A stretch of 64,000 bases of DNA from Notospermus geniculatus (lineage: Eukaryota; Nemertea; Pilidiophora; Heteronemertea; Lineidae), in NCBI GenBank assembly GCA_002633025.1, contig NMRB01001845.1:6748-70747 (forward strand), in the 5' to 3' direction. The stretch's first letter is position 1; every line of letters begins with the position of its first letter. The notes beneath the pieces were generated by a model, which worked only from the letters and a program-made list of their open reading frames with translations, was not told where the DNA came from and made no database searches. Positions 54,039 through 64,000 of the stretch are shown piece by piece. Made by a program: the position numbers and the translations under genes.

Positions 54039-54950
54039 TAGGGCCTACCTTTCAACAAATTGCCTCCATTTCCCCACCTCACCGTCTGGCAATCAGGATG
54101 GCAGCAGACAGGTATAAATCATGTATGTAGGCCGGGTATGTAGGCCTATTCCTTTGTATTCCATGTATTCCCAAAATATAGTAAAAGCATTTTCTATGGG
54201 GTAATATGGATCAGAATATGCTTTTGCTAAAATTCCTGCAGGGAGGGAGAAGTAATGCTTACAGAGGCCTACTGAAAAATGGATATAAAAACAAATTCGA
54301 TGCTTGTTTCATATCGCCCATTTTTCCTCACAGCTCAGTGTGCATTTAGGCCTAGCTGTTGAAATCGACGGGTGAGGTGAGGAATTCCCACCCAGGTAAC
54401 AGTCACCATCTCTCTGTCTGCAAAGCGGAGATAAATGGCGCCATAAATCATTGTAAGGCCTACATCCATAAGGCCTAAAAGAACAGATTTCAACCGCATG
54501 AAAAAACATCTTACCTTTAATTTTGAAAATGTAAATCACAGATATTTCTTCGAATTTGTGGCTGTATCCAGCTTCCAATGGGGCAGTCCCAGACAAAGAA
54601 TTTCTAGGCCACGAGGTAAGGCAATCTGCAGCTCAAGTTTTTGCAAGAAATCTAAGGTAAACTTGGCAACTAGGCCAACGTACTTTTTTTTCTCTTTGCA
54701 TTGCGGCGATAATCAAGTAATAATTGGTTCAATTACGGAAGAAAGAATTATTCGTGTGATTGGTTTGACAAAAATCACATTGAAACAAAATGCTAAGGAT
54801 ATACATGTGTACATGTAGATATACATGTGTACATGTATCTGGGGACTTATTTTCGGCTTTACCAACTGGCTAATGCGAGGCCAACAAGGAAATCTGCTGC
54901 TGCAGAAGATACATTTTTTTCCTGGGCAGCAGTAATCTGTTAATGAGAAA
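54039..54950. other. UGT upstream region; no second gene seen
   Basis: Sequence upstream of the minus-strand UGT. It has a short TACATGTGTACATGTA repeat at 54799-54838. No clear TATA box in the right orientation; a 5' non-coding exon is possible but not demonstrable. Confidence 0.4.
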
Positions 54951-55207
54951 AAGGGAGTAAAAACTAAAAGTGGAAAATAAGAAGTGGGAAATTTTGGAAT
55001 TTTGCGTGAATTTTTCATTCCAATTTCTCAAATTCGGAGAAATGTTTTTCCCATTTTGAGAAATATCGCTTGAAAAATCAGACAAAATGCCATGTCATTT
55101 TAAGAAAATTTCTCAAAATGGGAAAAAATTCTCCCAATTTGGGAAATTGAAAAATTCGCGCAAAATTCCAAATCCCCCTTTTTTCCACTTGTATTTCCTA
55201 CTCCCTT
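54951..55207. mobile_element. AT-rich MITE, arms of about 110 bp
   Basis: AAGGGAGTAAAAACTAAAAG and a complementary right end CTTGTATTTCCTACTCCCTT; inner pairs GAATTTTGCG / CGCAAAATTC and CCCATTTTGAGAAAT / ATTTCTCAAAATGGG. Confidence 0.75.
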
Positions 55208-55506
55208 GAAATCAAAAACCTGGCATACGGTACAGAAGTGACCCAAGACCACCAGAAAATTGCTATGCAATATCCATTACACATTGGAGTCATTTCGTTT
55301 TTGATGTTATCCAATGACCTTGTCTCAGTGTTTCTGTAATTTGGGGCTAAATGGATAATGGTAAATGAGAATATATCAAATTACGATTGATTCTCTGATT
55401 ATTTTGGTAGACACCAGCGAACTCAACACAATTCTTTTATTCTCATTGAGTTGAAAGCAGTTATTTCAGTGGATTGAAAGAGTGGCCTGTCACAGTCAAC
55501 ACACTA

Positions 55507-55915
55507 AAGGACCACGGTATTGCCACTTTTTCTCGACAGCCGGCGCCACCGTGGCACTCTCCAACCCACGGACTATAACTACGTTGTCGGCGAATTGACC
55601 CGATTTATTACGTGCAATGCATTTTTGTAGTTCGTACATGTATTACTGCCGCTAGGTGGCTTCCTCTATGTCGGCAGTCAAATATCGCCTTTAAGATCCA
55701 ATACCGTAACAGAGATCAAAACCGTGTAAGGTTTCTTGGCCAGCTCTGGTTTCCACACCTGCAATTTTACAGCCAGCTTTCAAATCAGCCATCAATCATC
55801 AGTGCCGCGTGTCTCCATTTTCACCTCAGATTAAAGGACCACGATATTATCACTTTTTGCCGATAGCCGGCGCCACCGGCGGTGATTGCATCGTTCTCCA
55901 ACACCGTAGTCGTGC
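55507..55915 (+). repeat. Pair of 60-bp direct repeats
   Basis: AAAGGACCACGGTATTGCCA at 55507 and AAAGGACCACGATATTATCA at 55834, each followed by CACTTTTT, then AGCCGGCGCCACCG and TCTCCAAC. Purpose unknown. Confidence 0.65.
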
Positions 55916-56724
55916 CTTTCACTCACTGTTGGAGAATGCATGATGACAACAGTGCATACCTGGATACCCTCGTAGGAACGAGAGTACTCTACATGGGGCG
56001 AGGTTGATAAGCGGTAGTTTAACAACTTTGTCAATAGAGGTCTCCATTAAAGCGGGTATCTTAGCGCAGGATAAAAGAATACATTGCCCCTTTAAAACAA
56101 CCAGTCATGCCAGTGGCATTTTTTCTTGGTTTGTAACCACATATCATTTTATCGGCATGCTTCCGTAGTCAATCTGCGTTTCTCATCTTCAGCTCGCTAA
56201 TACTCCGACCGACTATATAGGAGCTTGTGTCTGAAGTGGCAGTGGATAGGTTTCCAGTGGCTGTTTCCACATCTTTGAGAGCCAATAAAAACAAGAATAA
56301 TTTGGCAGTTGAGCCTTTTCCCTGGCCATGATAGTGCCTGGGCCTGACATCTGTCATGTTAGGAGATTCTGAGGAGAAATGTTTTAGTGAAGGATGACAA
56401 AATATCAAAGACATCGGGGCACTTTTTATATGCATTGTGAGAGTAATGCAATTAAAGCGAATTGATAGCGGATTTTATTTACATTTGGCTGGTGTTTGTA
56501 AACACAAAATTTCAGCCAATCAGAATGCACGAACATTTCTTTGTTGACATCCTGGAGAAGTTGTTTTTTCCCCGAAAATTCGTCCCTTTCAAATTCTATA
56601 AAATTCTAAATCAAATTTTTTTTCGATATCAATTCGCTTTAAGGCCCAATTTTGTAAGACTGATTTGCAGCAGTCAAAAAGAATGGAACCGCTCTGTCAA
56701 CCCTTTCGCTGCCTCAGAGACCCT

Positions 56725-56840
56725 GGGTCGTATTTTAGAACGTTCCTTAACGTTAACTTAAGGTCGACCTTAAGTCTACTGTAAAACCATCGAGAACAAT
56801 TAGATTTAAGGTGGACCTTAACGTTCTAAAATACGGCCCC
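56725..56840. mobile_element. MITE with GGGTCGTATTTTAGAACG ends
   Basis: GGGTCGTATTTTAGAACGTT and AACGTTCTAAAATACGGCCC are inverted; inner TTAAGGTCGACCTTAA is palindromic. Its ends resemble the GGGCCGTATTCA element at 28829. Confidence 0.8.
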
Positions 56841-57268
56841 CTGTCACCTATGAATATATTGGAATGCACAACTTGAGTTTTCCAATGAATAAACTAATAA
56901 GTCGATCAGCTGCTGATGGAGGTGAGTTGCTGCTGCCGAATCCTATCCTGCTGAATCAAGGTGGAGATATACCTGAAGCAGTGCCAAGTCTGAAAATGTT
57001 CCCACAACTGTTTCCTCGAAGCGATGCTTCATAGCAACTCAAGTTTCTTCTTCCTGCAGACCGCAATATTCATGACGTATAAATTCATGTTTACGGTACT
57101 ACACTGACTACGTGATTTTCACACGCCAATGCAGTCAGGAAGAGGCGAAATGGAAGATTTTCTAACCCAAGGAGGACAACCATGTTGGTGGTGATGAATA
57201 TGCAGTATACCCTCCATTAAATGGTGCCTGTGTCTGTGAATCACGCGACGTACGAGACACTATAGGCC

Positions 57269-57517
57269 CACAGGGACTTGAGGCATGCATTGCAGGGGTG
57301 GTGGGCGTGTTACAGAGGTCCAATAACAAACCCCCGAGTAATGCCCCGGTATACTAACGTATACCTAGTAGAAATACTAGGTATACTAGGTATACTAACG
57401 TATACCTAGTAGAAATACTAGGTATACGTTAGTATACCGGGGCATTACTCGGGGGTTTGTTATTGGACCTCTGTAACACGCCCACCACCCCTGCAATGCA
57501 TGCCTCAAGTCCCTGTG
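57269..57517. mobile_element. hAT-like MITE with perfect 101-bp arms and 8-bp target duplication
   Basis: The left 101 bp (from CACAGGGACTTGAGGCATGC) and right 101 bp (to GCATGCCTCAAGTCCCTGTG) are exact reverse complements, flanked by TATAGGCC at 57261-57268 and 57518-57525. The centre repeats TATACTAACGTATACCTAGT and TACTAGGTATAC. An 8-bp duplication and CA-GGG tips fit hAT elements. Confidence 0.9.
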
Positions 57518-57529
57518 TATAGGCCTACA

Positions 57530-58447
57530 AGTTGAAAGATGAGAATCCTACAAAGACATTTTTGATGTTCTCAATCCAGACGTAGGTACTCAATTGAAAT
57601 AACCCATTCCCACTGCCACTCCCAGAACGTGTCCAGGAAGAGTGGTGGAAGCTATGTCTAGTCTGCTAACAGATGTCAGAAATGAAATGAAATTTTATTG
57701 CCATAATACAATCAAGTACACGAGGCAAAGATTATTACTTCACTGATCCACAAGGTAGTTTATCCAGTTCCATGACCGCCAGACAGAAATTACTACCTAA
57801 ACCAAAAGAGTGGGGATATCAAGGAGCAATACTGTAAATGATAAGTGGCGATTTTCACCAGCTTTTCTCAACAACAAGAACGTCTATATGTAATTATATC
57901 ATTGGAGGATAATGCAACAAAAATACAAAGGAAAAGAAAACATATCTAAGATGTCGGCATTGTTTTGAAAACAAAGGAGTTTTACGTTACCTTAGTCTCA
58001 GAGTGCAGTGCTTGTATCCACGTCCAGTTATATCCTGAAAGTAATACCGATGGCAAAATTGTCTGAGAAATGAAAAATGACCCACAAGTACAATAGGTTA
58101 TCTTTGTATGTTGGCAATATATCCTTCAAGCATTTCCTATTTCAGCCAATCGTCCTTGCTCCATTGGTCCGATGAGTGTGTGCCGCAACACGCCTGTACA
58201 GGAAGCAAGTTCTCTGCGGTGAATATTTGCCGTCTGAATCACCTGGTGACTGGAATAGGATGCTGAATGGTTGCGTCGGTGGCGGATCAAAGGAACCGAA
58301 TAATCTTGTCGATTACCGCTGCTACGATGACGTGCACATCTTTCTTGGCCAATTACTGAAATGTATTGGGCAATATCAGAAACAAATTGGTTTCTGGTGA
58401 TGATGTACTGAATCTTCCTAGACTAAAGGCCGATTTAATAGACGATT
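57530..58447. other. No gene seen
   Basis: A 74-codon frame at 58176-58400 has protein-like composition but starts directly after a stop and has no clean acceptor, so no exon is called. Confidence 0.4.
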
Positions 58448-58636
58448 GCTAAGCTAACCATTGGTTCCACCAAAAATAGATAGGCGTGCGAAAAATGTAC
58501 AACTAAATTTTTCACCAAAAAGCCCCGTTTTCTAAGCTGTGTAGCGCTTACTATCCATCCAAACAGGGCTTCTTGGTGAATTGCACACTTTTCGCATGCC
58601 TATCTGTTTTTGGTGGAACCAATGGTTAGCTTATGC
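58448..58636. mobile_element. Hairpin MITE
   Basis: AAGCTAACCATTGGTTCCAC and GTGGAACCAATGGTTAGCTT are exact inverted ends; arms extend about 85 bp with scattered changes (GATAGGCGTGCGAAAA / TTTTCGCATGCCTATC). Confidence 0.85.
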
Positions 58637-59102
58637 AAATAGCTTAGGCAAATAACACATTATTCTATCTACACTTGCTCTGAAAACACTGGAGACATTT
58701 CCAGTCACGGATCGGGGGGGGGGGGCGCAGGGGGCAGGGACGTNAATACCGGTGTAACATCTGCCAATGTTGCCCATTTTCAGTGTTTCCTTCTTTTTAT
58801 TGGGAACATAGTGCCCAGGTCTTGCCCCTTCCCCCGAATTCTGAAAGCTTTATCTGGAAGATTACACTACAAATCACAAGATTGCGTGTACCGGCAACCA
58901 AGATCGTTAATCACGATGCGTGTTTTAGTATTACCCTTAATGCTCATCCAAACAGGACGATATTCTCGTTGCTATGGTGACCTGTTACATATGTCCCAAG
59001 ATTCTTCCAAATTTCTTTGGAATGCACACAGACAGGGTATTATAGAGTCATAGAAGGCAAGCATCTTCCCGGCCATTCATTACGTTGGAGCAGTCAATTT
59101 AG

Positions 59103-59255
59103 TAGGGAGGTTTAGAAATAAAACGATAAACGTAAACTTTACGACAACGTTATTTTTCGTACTACACATTCACCAGATTTTATATTACATTTTTGGTACA
59201 AAAATAACGTTGTCGTTAACGTTTACGTTTATCGTTCGATTTCTAAACCTCCCTA
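59103..59255. mobile_element. Hairpin MITE
   Basis: TAGGGAGGTTTAGAAAT and ATTTCTAAACCTCCCTA ends; inner arms GATAAACGTAAAC and GTTTACGTTTATC, then ACGACAACGTTATTTT and AAAATAACGTTGTCGT. Confidence 0.85.
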
Positions 59256-60091
59256 GTATAAGCTGATGTATTGTCATAAATGATGTACATCATGACATGT
59301 ACGCACCATTAAAAGACACATTGTGTTACCATGGAAGGCATAGGCTATTCCTTAGTGTGTAGAAAAAACAATCTGATAACAGATAATTTATCAATTTGCG
59401 TTCCTCATCCAACCGCATGGTACCTTGTACAAACAATACCTCGAATTCTTGACATTGAGAGGGCGACCCAAAAACATGATACTGTCTTATCCAGCAGCAA
59501 CCTTGTTGAACTAGCAGAGATTGGCCTGCAGAGATGAGTATGGATATTTCGACAGTCATTTTTTCGACAGTCAACAGTCAACAGTCAACAGTCATTTTTA
59601 TGAAAAAATATGGTAGCCCATTAGGATTGTAGGCCTATGCAAGTTTTCATAATAATAGAATGCAAGTGACATGAGTGACCTACCAGTGGCTGGTAAGCAG
59701 ATAGATACACAGTAGGATTCATATCGGCCTATACCATGAATCTGGGTCATCTTGGCATTATGAGGTTATGAGGCTGATTGAATAGCAGACAATAGATGAA
59801 GTCCTGTTGTGTGAACACTTTTTCAAGGCGACCAATCTGAAGCGCAGATAAAGGGATTCGAAATTACGTCACAGCACTGACGTTGGATATAATGTACCGT
59901 ACCGGTGTAATGTTTTTCACTGCCCACCAAACAAAAGATTGACGGAATAAGCGGCAACGTGACAATGAGGGAGGCACTGATAAACAGTCATGTCTTTCTG
60001 TATTTGAGTGTCCGCCGAACAATAAAGTGGGCATTGTCACACGGGGGNTAAAATCGATCATCACATCGTCAATTCATCATCGATTCTCCGT

Positions 60092-60199
60092 CATCCTCCA
60101 ACAGCAGGGGTTTGTACCTCGCTCCTCTTCATCGACACACACAACTTCGTGTGCAAGTGATGAAGAGGAGCGAGACCAACGCCCTGCTATGGGAGGATG
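60092..60199. mobile_element. Foldback MITE, AGCAGGG family, copy 2
   Basis: CATCCTCCAACAGCAGGG with TACCTCGCTCCTCTTCATC on the left, and GATGAAGAGGAGCGAGACCA with CCCTGCTATGGGAGGATG on the right; the best-preserved copy. Confidence 0.85.
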
Positions 60200-60412
60200 G
60201 TTATCAATCCTTCAGATCAAAAACTTATGAATCATAGGAGATTTGAATCATCGGTCCATTTAACTACCGATCCTTGGTCAAATGGGATGGAAAATTGCTT
60301 CAGTTCACACTAAATTACGTTGATAATGGGTCACCTGTACATTTTGGTACAGGAATCAATGTACGGTGACTCACCATCATAATGTGCAAGACAGCCTTCA
60401 TGTAGTCTGGTT

Positions 60413-60490
60413 ACACTGCCAAACGAAAGATGGCGCAACGAAGTCAAGTACCGTCAGCACCATCTGTCTTTGTGCAGTGGAACTAGACTA
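60413..60490. mobile_element. Small hairpin element
   Basis: TAGTCTGGTTACACTGCC and GCAGTGGAACTAGACTA form imperfect arms around AAGATGG / CCATCT. Confidence 0.6.
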
Positions 60491-60936
60491 GCCTTCATCT
60501 AGAGTGGTTCCTTGACCATCCGATGGTAGCGCTGACAGATAGCTACTCTACCTTCTCCACGCACCATCGCTTTCTGGTAACTGATAGACAAACTACATTA
60601 ACTCCCTGTTTATGGATCAGATTGGGTCAGAAATGACCGAATCTTATTTTTCGTTGTGTTCCTAAGTAATTGACATATGCCTGACGAGTGAGAATACCCG
60701 AAACAGTTGTCGTCAGTTCTGTTCTTTGTTGTGTCTAAATCTATATTATAATTGACGGTGGCGCTTTAACTTCGAACACGAACTCCTCTGTGGTTTCTGA
60801 TCGAAATGGCACCATTTTCACAGGAAGTGTTGAAAATGACATGGGGGTGGCCCTTAAGCGGGTGGCATTACATTTTTTTACCCTTAAGCGAATAAAATGC
60901 AGGAAGAAACTTCCAATGATTTGCAATGCCCACTAG

Positions 60937-61010
60937 CCTGGTTTCGCTGGCCACCGTGTAGATGGCGCTGCATACGCAACACCATCTACACGGTGGCCGA
61001 CGGAACCAGG
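60937..61010. mobile_element. Small hairpin element
   Basis: CCTGGTTTCGCTGGCCACCG and CGGTGGCCGACGGAACCAGG arms of about 29 bp, with TGTAGATGG / CCATCTACA completing them. Similar in size and tips to 60413-60490. Confidence 0.75.
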
Positions 61011-62231
61011 TATAATGCATTGTCTTCAACCAGGCAGAAAATAGGAACTTCAACACATAAAACTGCTGCCATCTGCTTCCCATAGGCCTAGATTATTGTC
61101 CGAGGAGTTGGCCCCCACTAAACATTTTCCTCCCACACAGAGACGTCCAGCAAAATGCCATCCTCTGGCCACATGCATCCTGTGAATGTGCTCGCCACGG
61201 GTACCATGCTAGTAAATTTAAGTTACCATTCTTTTTCTCCTCAATTGGAATCTATTTCCTGTTGCGTTTTAATCTGGGGTTGCCTGAGTTTAGACCCCCC
61301 GCTAGGCCTACTACCATTCTTACTCATCATTGGAATCACCTCATGAAAAGTACATTATACCATCCAACCGGTATATCATTGTTGTGCCAGGATGCCAATT
61401 TCATTGTGACTGTCATATCATATGCAAAGTCATGACACACAAACCAACATTTCCCTGCTGTGCCCTGTTCTGACACCTGGACCTTCGCATTTTTATGATA
61501 AACTTCATAATCCCATCCTTTGCGAACCTTTGTCAAAACAGATGTTAACCTGATAAAGTTGACCTATAGCCATAATTTGTGAGCATGGCATAGTTTGTAT
61601 CCCTCAATGTGCTCCATGATGTAAGTGACGAGGTAATGTTGACTAGGATCATCAGAGAAAATGGTGCAAAACTTGTTATTTAGCCATACTAGTTTTTTTA
61701 TAGGTGTCTCCTGATAGTTTCTTGGTGTCAATCTTTGTAGGCCGAGCAAATCTTCGGACTTTGTCGCCTGGATATTCAAAAATGTTACTCTTTCCTGATT
61801 TTAGAGTGGTATCAGCTGTCAACATTCAACTGTTTTTGCTGCCTAATCCTGGAAATATCAAAGGTAACATAGGCAGGTATCGTTCATGTCCTAAGCAAGC
61901 AGCTCGCATCAGATAAAACACAGTGTAGTACATTGTTATTGAAATCTCGGTGCAAAATTATCAAATCTTAGAAAAATCCTTTAGAAACTTTTTCAATGGT
62001 TGGCATGCCGATATGGTTCAACAACCTTTTTGGACACTTTAAAATGACGACAGTGTGTTGTTATGATTTAGGTCACACTGCCTTTTACAGCAAATGCTTT
62101 GCATGGATGGCTGGAAACAAGAAGTTATTTGATGTTGTTGTCGTTTGAAGTCTGTGGCCATCTTTGAAAATGTTGTCTTGTAGCCGATACGCCCAGGCCC
62201 ATTATGTATGCAGGCTCAGTCGGTGTTTGTG
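61011..62231. other. No gene seen
   Basis: Unique-looking sequence without a supported exon, RNA gene or strong repeat. Confidence 0.45.
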
Positions 62232-62469
62232 GACCTTTCCAAAGATGGTGGATCTATCAGTTCTCCCACATGATGTCATGACCATTCATTGTGTCCAAGC
62301 ATGATAACACTATCAAACGCATCATCCCAGGCAATTATTTTACTTAAACTTTTGTGCCCATGGCCTGCTTAACCAGCTCAGGGTGCCAGCGGCCATTGAA
62401 TGCTACTGTATTAAGATTCTGACGTAATATGTTGCGAACTGTTAGACAGCCATCTTTGTTGGAAAGGTC
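62232..62469. mobile_element. GACCTTTC-terminated element, uninterrupted copy
   Basis: GACCTTTCCAAAGATGGTGG and CCATCTTTGTTGGAAAGGTC ends; its reverse complement aligns with 4259-4780 minus the nested MITE (for example CATGCTTGGACA, CAAGCATG, GGCCATGGGCACA-like phrases). Confidence 0.8.
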
Positions 62470-62717
62470 TAGAAATTTTTCCTGGTGGCTTAATTTTTGC
62501 ACCATATTAAGCTGGATTTAGCTGCACGCGGTATGCGGATTGCGGATCGTTCAATGCATTTTGCATACAACAAATCGCTTCCGCCGGGGATTCCGCGGCC
62601 CTATACCGCATTCCGCGTGTCAGCTAAATGCAGCTTTATTTTCACAGTGAGCTTAGTCAGGTTATTGTAAATATTGCAGGTGTAGACGGATGACACCCGA
62701 AGTAAACTTATACTTCA

Positions 62718-62935
62718 GGGGCCGTATGCACCAAACGAAGATTATCTTTAACTCAGGTTAAGCCACAACTTTTCCATTGTCACATCATGCCCTGGCAAAC
62801 CTGAACAATTGAAAAGTTGTGGCTCAACCTGAGTTCAAGATAATCTTGTACCTCGCTCCTCTTCATTCACTCACACAAACTTCGTTTGGGGGGTACGAAG
62901 GGGAAGCCCTGCTGTGGGAGGATGGTTATCAATCG
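62718..62935. mobile_element. GGGGCCGTATGCACC MITE truncated or invaded by an AGCAGGG-family fragment
   Basis: GAAGATTATCTTTAACTCAG and CTGAGTTCAAGATAATCTTG are the arms. Where the right tip should continue, TACCTCGCTCCTCTTCATTC begins, followed by AGCCCTGCTGTGGGAGGATG, the right part of the 60092 family. Confidence 0.65.
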
Positions 62936-64000
62936 TCAATAGATTGTCATATACGGACCGTATTACCATAAAGGAATGGTATTACTGATGACAAACTATA
63001 CATGTAGGTATAGATATTTCAGTGCTGCCACCAGTATTGTCGCAAAATCACTCGAGTCATGTGGTTCCAAGGTTCATAGTATAATGTATTATGTGAAATA
63101 AAGTAACCTGGCCACTCAACCGAAGTGCATATCATGTTCTCTACACGATGGTGCCGTGTTGGGAGCTGAAGTATTCGAGAAGAGGGTGTCAAGTCCCCTC
63201 GACAACTGTTTGAAATTTGCTCAGCAGTGTTAGTTTTTCTAATGTGTACTGAAATTTGGACGTCGAAAAACTGTTGAGGTAAATTTACATGACCCACGCA
63301 TTTCCTGCCTTGTTTTGAGGGCATGTAAGGAGATGTCTTTGCTCTGATACACAAATGGGCTAACTGATATTACAAGTTGTAAACATTGTTGAGAGGGTCA
63401 TTTCTGCGCACTGGGATTCTTACTGAATGTCAATGGTTGAACACTCCAGCAGTGCAAGTGTCACCAAAGTATGCATAATATTACGTAGGCAAAAACATTG
63501 TCTTGTGCATAGAATCTTGAAATTTTGTCCACAAACTGAAAATGATTCATCTGCCAATGGCAAAAGCAACGACCAATGAGTCAGCTGTTCAACAATAGGC
63601 CTGGTTCAGTTTTGCGCTTCAGCAGCTCATCGCACTGGTTGTGTCTCGAACTGCTGACGTAATGATTTAAATATGGCACCCTCAGCTGAGCATTTTGTAA
63701 GAAAATTTGGGCAGAAAGGTTTGAGCTGCTGTCTGCAGGTGGCAAAATGAATAAGGCTCAAGGGCCACAAGGGCAATTATTTTTCACTCGATCAATGGGA
63801 CCTGTAACCTATTCTTTGCAGCTGGGGCTTGTAACCATGACATTGTCCGTCAAAGCTGAAGTCTCATTCAAAAGATGCACTGATAACGGGGTCAACCTAC
63901 AATGAGGTTATTTTGAAAAAGGCAAATAAAATTCAAAACATGTGATTCATGGATAAATTCAGTAAAAATAAATTTCAATTGGTTTGCCTGGCACGGTGGT
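62936..64000. other. No gene seen
   Basis: Sequence to the right edge lacks recognised exons or strong repeats; a 111-codon minus-strand frame (63019-63354) has no family resemblance. Confidence 0.4.

Noticed and set aside
58176-58400. Protein-like 74-codon frame
   Set aside because: It begins right after a TGA, has no clean splice acceptor and no recognised motif.

Overview
This window is animal nuclear DNA: split genes with GT-AG introns, large AT-rich intergenic and intronic spaces, and a very high load of small inverted-repeat transposons and tandem repeats. Frequent short palindromes of the GTAGGCCTAC, TACATGTA and ACCGGT type, together with the gene families present, suggest a marine invertebrate, perhaps an echinoderm, hemichordate or cephalochordate. 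That assignment is a guess from sequence texture. The window also holds assembly gaps (26446-26510, 46072-47011 and a few single N positions).

Three host genes can be read. (1) Plus strand, 2088-5309: a complete four-exon gene for a small four-helix MARVEL-domain membrane protein of 243 residues; all three introns lie between codons, and introns 1 and 3 are full of mobile elements. (2) Minus strand, 24911-16602: seven consecutive exons of an M1-family (aminopeptidase N-like) zinc metallopeptidase, from the residue after the HExxHQ motif to the C-terminal domain. All six junctions keep phase. The 5' exons, with the first two zinc ligands, and the last exon(s) were not found. (3) Minus strand, 53993-52428: an intronless, apparently complete UDP-glycosyltransferase (UGT) with signal peptide, UGT signature, C-terminal membrane anchor and a dilysine-type ER retrieval tail. 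A fourth coding relic (30102-28117, minus) is a DDE integrase-type gene broken by a frameshift, an in-frame tandem duplication of 318 bp, and an inverted-repeat element inside one of the duplicate copies.

Layout: 1-2087 holds palindromic repeats and small foldback elements. 2088-5309 is the MARVEL gene. 5310-16601 is a repeat-dense zone with Mutator-like MITEs carrying 9-bp target duplications, a Harbinger-like MITE, a 60-bp minisatellite family around a 255-bp-arm palindrome, and a foldback element built of 11-bp units. 16602-24911 is the aminopeptidase with repeats in its introns. 24912-34411 holds a tRNA-like Pol III unit, a palindrome around a gap, the integrase relic and older tandem repeats. 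34412-37896 is a 287-bp satellite-like array next to two mosaic repeats of 145-150 bp units. 37897-52045 has no recognised gene apart from minisatellites and gaps. 52046-54038 is the UGT, with a MITE abutting its stop codon. 54039-64000 is gene-poor with several MITEs, including a recent hAT-like one with perfect 101-bp arms.

The genes do not form a pathway or operon. I found no convincing new multi-gene system. The most interesting signals concern mobile elements: filled and empty sites within the same window, unusual foldback architecture, and a transposon that seems to have set the C-terminus of the UGT.
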